From Methanobrevibacter sp. (GTDB lineage Archaea; Methanobacteriota; Methanobacteria; Methanobacteriales; Methanobacteriaceae): a DNA stretch of 8,958 nt. Within the stretch, counting starts at the first letter, position 1. Each line of letters begins with the position of its first letter. The notes beneath the pieces are model-generated. The model worked only from the letters and a program-made list of their open reading frames with translations, ran no database searches and was not told the origin of the DNA. Where the stretch lies: assembly GCA_009777005.1 (NCBI GenBank), contig WRMT01000110.1:1-8958 (forward strand). The letters are read 5' to 3'. The position numbers and the translations under genes were made by a program. Shown here one piece after another: positions 6,196 to 8,958 of the stretch.

Positions 6196-6199
6196 TTAA

Positions 6200-6204
6200 C
6201 TCCT
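6200..6204 (-). promoter_or_regulatory. Strong AGGAG ribosome binding site of the channel gene
   Basis: On the minus strand AGGAG lies four bases before the ATG at 6195 and seven before the ATG at 6192. Confidence 0.65.
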
Positions 6205-6238
6205 GATTATCCTAATACTTCCATTAGTTACTTATCCA

Positions 6239-6249
6239 AATTTATATCA
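6239..6249 (-). promoter_or_regulatory. TATA-like element of the channel gene
   Basis: On the minus strand GATATAAATTT lies about 45 bases upstream of the start codon. Transcription initiating some 25 bases further would give a leader of about 20 bases that includes the AGGAG site, a good fit to archaeal promoter geometry. Confidence 0.45.
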
Positions 6250-6533
6250 AAATATAGCTAATTTTTTGCAGTGATAATTTAAATATTTTTATATTTTATA
6301 AAAAAAATTCAAATAAAATAGTTTAAATTATTAAACTTTTAAATTTCAAATAATTAATTAAAAAAATTAGAATTAATATAATTTATTAGGATTTATATTA
6401 AAGTTTTTCTTAAAAAATAATCATGATGGATAAATTCATTATATTTAAAAATAACAATAATTAACAAATAGCTTAAAAAGTAGATATCAAAAAAGAATCA
6501 ATAAAGTTTAAAAATTATTTTTAATAAAAAATC
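6250..6533. other. AT-only divergent spacer between the channel gene and the 67 bp repeats
   Basis: The stretch is nearly pure A and T with no gene. The part from 6468 to 6533 begins ATAGCTT and looks like an eroded 66 bp relative of the 67 bp repeats that follow. I see no riboswitch, tRNA or conserved GC-rich structure. Confidence 0.5.
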
Positions 6534-6741
6534 ATAGCTATTTAATCCAAACATTTAAAATCAACTTTTTCAAAAAGTTTAAAATTACAAAAAGAAAATC
6601 ATAGCTATTTAATCCAAACATTTAAAATCAACTTTTTCAAAAAGTTTAAAATTACAAATAAAAAATTATAGCTATTTAATCCAAACATTTAAAATCAACT
6701 TTTTCAAAATGTTTAAAATTACAAATAAAAAATTATAGCTA
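6534..6741 (+). repeat. 67 bp tandem repeats directly upstream of cbiC
   Basis: Three full copies start at 6534, 6601 and 6668, each opening with ATAGCTA, and a fourth copy begins at 6735 but breaks off after ATAGCTA. Copies 2 and 3 differ at a single position, and copy 1 differs mainly in its last ten bases. Each copy contains AACTTTTTCAAAAAGTT, a perfect 17 bp palindrome around a central C (one mismatch in copy 3), and a TTTAAAAT that could act as a TATA element. The array ends 13 bases before the cbiC start, so its last copies must lie in the promoter or leader. Confidence 0.95.
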
Positions 6742-6745
6742 GTTA

Positions 6746-6751
6746 AGTGAT
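6746..6751 (+). promoter_or_regulatory. Ribosome binding site of cbiC
   Basis: AGTGAT is followed by three bases and then the ATG at 6755, the same arrangement as GGTGAT before hemL. This favours 6755 over the in-frame ATG at 6761. Confidence 0.6.
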
Positions 6752-6754
6752 AAA

Positions 6755-7378
6755 ATGTTCATGGGAGCATCTACCAAACAAGGGTATGATATAGCAAATA
6801 AAAGTAGAGAAATAGTTAGAACACTCATAAAAGAGGACATTAAAGATTTGAATTTAGAAGAACAAGACATTGTAGAGAGAATTGTTCACTCAACAGCTGA
6901 TACAGAATACGCTAAATTAGTGAATATCAGTCCTAATTTTGTATCAAATAGTTTAAAAGCATTGAAAAATAATGAAGATATATTAACTGATATAAACATG
7001 GTGAAAACAGGAATAACTCAATATGATGGAAAAGTTGAGTGTTTCATTAAAAATAAAGAAGTTGTAAAAATAGCTAAAGAAGAAAAAATAACAAGAGCGG
7101 CTGCTGCTATTGAATATGCTGCAAAAAATGATTTTCAAGGAATAATAGCTATTGGAAATGCTCCTACAGCATTATACAAAGCTATTGAATTATATGATAC
7201 AGGTGAAATAGCTATTGCTTCAATTGTTGGAGTTCCTGTTGGTTTTGTTGGGGCTGCTGATTCAAAAGAAGCTCTTAAAAATACAAAGATTCCTAATATT
7301 ACTACACATGGTCCTAAAGGTGGAACTCCTGTAGCAGTAGCTACTGTTAACTCACTTATTCAAAGTTCTAAAAACTAA
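6755..7378 (+). CDS. cbiC: Cobalt-precorrin-8 methylmutase (precorrin-8X methylmutase)
   Basis: This 207-residue protein has the usual length and motifs of CbiC/CobH. The enzyme moves the methyl group from C-11 to C-12 of cobalt-precorrin-8 to give cobyrinate, a late step of corrin ring building in anaerobic cobamide synthesis. Visible motifs are SREIV (17-21), the catalytic-histidine segment VHSTADTEYA (His45), the substrate-binding GNAPTALYKAIEL and GVPVGFVGAADSKEAL, and the C-terminal GPKGGTPVAVATVNSL. It is a soluble cytoplasmic enzyme, an obligate dimer in characterised members. Methanogens need cobamides for the corrinoid methyl carrier of the Mtr complex. The gene lies downstream of the 67 bp repeat array and 237 bp before hemL on the same strand. 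No other cobamide gene is adjacent in the window. Confidence 0.93.
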   Translation: MFMGASTKQGYDIANKSREIVRTLIKEDIKDLNLEEQDIVERIVHSTADTEYAKLVNISPNFVSNSLKALKNNEDILTDINMVKTGITQYDGKVECFIKNKEVVKIAKEEKITRAAAAIEYAAKNDFQGIIAIGNAPTALYKAIELYDTGEIAIASIVGVPVGFVGAADSKEALKNTKIPNITTHGPKGGTPVAVATVNSLIQSSKN

Positions 7379-7420
7379 TATAATATTGGAACTACTTAAT
7401 CATAATTTCAACTATTAAAA

Positions 7421-7531
7421 TTAATTTAAACTATTAATTTAATTTTATCTATTAATATTAATTTAAACTATTAATTTAATTTCATCTATTAATATTTATT
7501 TAAACTATTAATAACCTATAAATATTAATTT
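7421..7531 (+). repeat. 37 bp tandem repeats between cbiC and hemL
   Basis: Copies begin at 7421 and 7458 (nearly identical, differing by T/C within TTTTATC/TTTCATC), with a third at about 7495 that keeps TTTAAACTATTAAT and then diverges. CTATTA recurs about every 18-19 bases inside the array, suggesting an older half-length unit. There are no unique spacers, so it is not a CRISPR array. Confidence 0.88.
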
Positions 7532-7606
7532 CAACTATCAAAATAGAATAAACTATAGAACTTATTTTAACTATCCTAATTCGATAATCAATTCACATAA
7601 TTAAAT

Positions 7607-7612
7607 GGTGAT
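7607..7612 (+). promoter_or_regulatory. GGTGAT ribosome binding site of hemL
   Basis: A perfect GGTGAT, complementary to the archaeal 16S rRNA tail, stands three bases before the ATG at 7616 and fixes the start. Confidence 0.8.
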
Positions 7613-7615
7613 AAT

Positions 7616-8881
7616 ATGAATTCTAAAGAATTATTTGAAGAATCAAAAAAATATTTACCTGGAGGGGTTGACTCTCCTGTTCGAGCATTTAAACCCTATC
7701 CTTTTTTTGTAGAAAAAGCTCGTGGATCTAAAATATGGGATGTAGATGGAAACAAATACATTGACAATTGCCTTGGATATGGACCAATAATTTTAGGTCA
7801 TGGAAATATGAAAATAGTTGAAGCAATAGCTAAACAACTAAGTAATGGAACTAGCTATGGAGCTCCAACTGAAAATGAGATAACTCTTGCGAAAATGGTT
7901 GTTGACAGAGTTCCTTGTTGTGAAATGATTCGTTTTGTAAATTCTGGAACTGAAGCTACTATGAGTGCAATTAGATTAGCTCGTGGTTTCACTGGGAAAG
8001 ATAAGATAATAAAATTTGAAGGTAGTTATCATGGAGCACATGATTATGTTCTCGTAAAATCTGGTTCTGGTGCAGTTACACTTCCAGATTCTCTTGGAAT
8101 TCCAAAAGATACTACAAAAAATACTTTATCTGTTCCATTTAACGATGAAAAAGCTTTAGAAGATTTAATAAAAAAACAAAAAGATCAAATAGCTGCAGTT
8201 ATTGTTGAACCAGTAATGGCAAATATTGGTTGTGTTGAACCAAAAAAAGGATTTTTAAAATTTTTAAGAGAAATTACAGAAGAAAACAATATTTTATTAA
8301 TATTTGATGAAGTAATCACTGGTTTTAGACTTTCAAAAGGAGGAGCTCAAACTTACTATCACACTATCCCTGATATTGTTACAATGGGAAAAATAATAGG
8401 TGGAGGCTTTCCTATGGGTGCTTTTGCAGGAAAAAAAGAGATCATGGAAATGATTGCACCATCAGGAAATGTATACCAAGCTGGAACATTTAATGGAAAT
8501 CCAATATCAGTTACTGCAGGAATTTCAACTTTAAAACAATTGGATCAAACATTTTATAAAGATTTAAACAAAAAAGGAGATTTTTTACGAGGAAAAATAG
8601 CTGAAATCATTGAAGACCTTGACTTAGCTATAAATCTTGTGGGATTATCTTCAATGTTTCAAATATATTTTAATCCAAAGGAAGTATTAAATTATGAAGT
8701 AGCTAAACAATCAGACACAGAAAGATTTTTAGTTTACTTTAAAGAATTAATGAATAATGGTGTTTTCATTCCTCCAAGCCAATTTGAGTGTAATTTTATA
8801 TCCTGTGCTCATAATAAAGAAGATTTAACAGAAATAGCTATAGCTATTGAATCTGCATTAAAAATAGCTTGGAATAAATAA
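7616..8881 (+). CDS. hemL: Glutamate-1-semialdehyde 2,1-aminomutase
   Basis: This 421-residue PLP enzyme converts glutamate-1-semialdehyde into 5-aminolevulinate, the last step of the C5 route that supplies all tetrapyrroles, including the corrinoids and F430 of methanogens. It has the full family pattern. PGGVDSPVRAF is near the start (15-25), and NSGTEATMSAIRLARGFTG (109-127) binds the cofactor phosphate. SYHGAHD follows at 137-143. FDEVITGFR (230-238) carries Asp231, which contacts the pyridine nitrogen. TMGKIIGGGFPMGA (256-269) has the PLP-linked lysine at Lys259, and QAGTFNGNP lies at about 288-296. The length is typical and no key residue is missing, so it should be active, a soluble cytoplasmic dimer in known members. 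The last seven codons and stop are part of a 50 bp unit that is duplicated immediately downstream. Confidence 0.97.
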   Translation: MNSKELFEESKKYLPGGVDSPVRAFKPYPFFVEKARGSKIWDVDGNKYIDNCLGYGPIILGHGNMKIVEAIAKQLSNGTSYGAPTENEITLAKMVVDRVPCCEMIRFVNSGTEATMSAIRLARGFTGKDKIIKFEGSYHGAHDYVLVKSGSGAVTLPDSLGIPKDTTKNTLSVPFNDEKALEDLIKKQKDQIAAVIVEPVMANIGCVEPKKGFLKFLREITEENNILLIFDEVITGFRLSKGGAQTYYHTIPDIVTMGKIIGGGFPMGAFAGKKEIMEMIAPSGNVYQAGTFNGNPISVTAGISTLKQLDQTFYKDLNKKGDFLRGKIAEIIEDLDLAINLVGLSSMFQIYFNPKEVLNYEVAKQSDTERFLVYFKELMNNGVFIPPSQFECNFISCAHNKEDLTEIAIAIESALKIAWNK

Positions 8882-8958
8882 TTAAACAAAAAATAAATAT
8901 TAATTTGCATAAAATAGCTTGGAATATATAATTAAACAAAAAATAAATATTAATTTGC
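8861..8958 (+). repeat. 50 bp tandem duplication of the hemL 3' end, continuing past the window
   Basis: Positions 8861-8910 recur at 8911-8958, with one clear change near the former stop codon (GGAATAAATA versus GGAATATATA). The second copy ends at the window edge, so more copies may follow. The unit includes the codons for KIAWNK, the stop codon and about 29 bases of 3' flank, so the second copy is a non-translated fragment of hemL. Confidence 0.93.

Larger units (their letters stand above)
7379..7615 (+). other. Repeat-rich spacer between cbiC and hemL
   Basis: This non-coding spacer contains the 37 bp repeats and further CTATTA/CTATC elements down to about 7575. No T-run terminator is obvious directly after cbiC, so transcription from cbiC into hemL is possible. 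Alternatively hemL has its own promoter in the AT-rich DNA near 7560-7590. Confidence 0.45.

Noticed and set aside
6534..6741. Possible CRISPR array in the 67 bp repeats
   Set aside because: Copies abut one another with no unique spacers of constant length, and no cas gene is present. It is a plain tandem repeat. The same holds for the 37 bp repeats at 7421-7531.
6196..6754. Cobalamin riboswitch upstream of cbiC
   Set aside because: The region is nearly all A and T and contains neither the B12-box type conserved core nor GC-rich paired elements. The repeats do not resemble it.
1..8958. Insertion sequences or tRNA genes
   Set aside because: No transposase-like protein, terminal inverted repeats with target duplications, or cloverleaf-forming GC-rich segment with a T-loop was seen on either strand.

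Overview
The window looks like chromosome from a methanogenic archaeon of the order Methanobacteriales, most likely Methanobrevibacter or a close relative. The base composition is very AT-rich, and start codons of recognisable genes follow GGTGAT-type ribosome binding sites. One gene encodes pseudomurein-binding repeats fused to a Cys-His-Asp peptidase, and pseudomurein cell walls occur in Methanobacteriales and Methanopyrus. The assignment to Methanobrevibacter is inference from composition and gene content.

Layout. Positions 1-429 are AT-rich non-coding DNA ending the transcription unit to the left. A secreted pseudomurein endoisopeptidase-like protein follows (430-1770, +), then a 307 bp gap and an unrecognised 116-residue protein (2078-2428, +). 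Facing it is a two-gene minus-strand operon (3521-2488): a YwgA/Panacea-like protein followed, 6 bp later, by a PIN-domain ribonuclease whose reading frame is broken by a -1 shift near a run of six T. This pair looks like a decayed, phase-variable or frameshift-controlled toxin-antitoxin module. After a 440-476 bp gap comes an HI0933/YhiN/BaiN-type flavoprotein (3998-5437, +), convergent with a TMEM175-type potassium channel subunit (5524-6195, -). A 559 bp divergent spacer holding 67 bp tandem repeats leads to cbiC/cobH (6755-7378, +). A 237 bp spacer with 37 bp repeats leads to hemL (7616-8881, +).

How the genes fit together. hemL makes 5-aminolevulinate, the first committed tetrapyrrole precursor, and CbiC acts late in corrin ring synthesis, so the right end belongs to tetrapyrrole metabolism that feeds cobamides and, in methanogens, F430. 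The left half is accessory in character: cell-wall hydrolase, orphan protein and a toxin-antitoxin-like pair, each separated by long AT-rich gaps.

The most striking property of the window is structural. At least six unrelated tandem duplications (48, 42, 60, 67, 37 and 50 bp) lie within 9 kb. The three inside genes are multiples of three. The two confined to non-coding DNA are not, nor is the 50 bp one that straddles the hemL stop codon. The palindrome TAGCTA is also far commoner than base composition predicts. I found no tRNA, rRNA, CRISPR array, insertion sequence or prophage.
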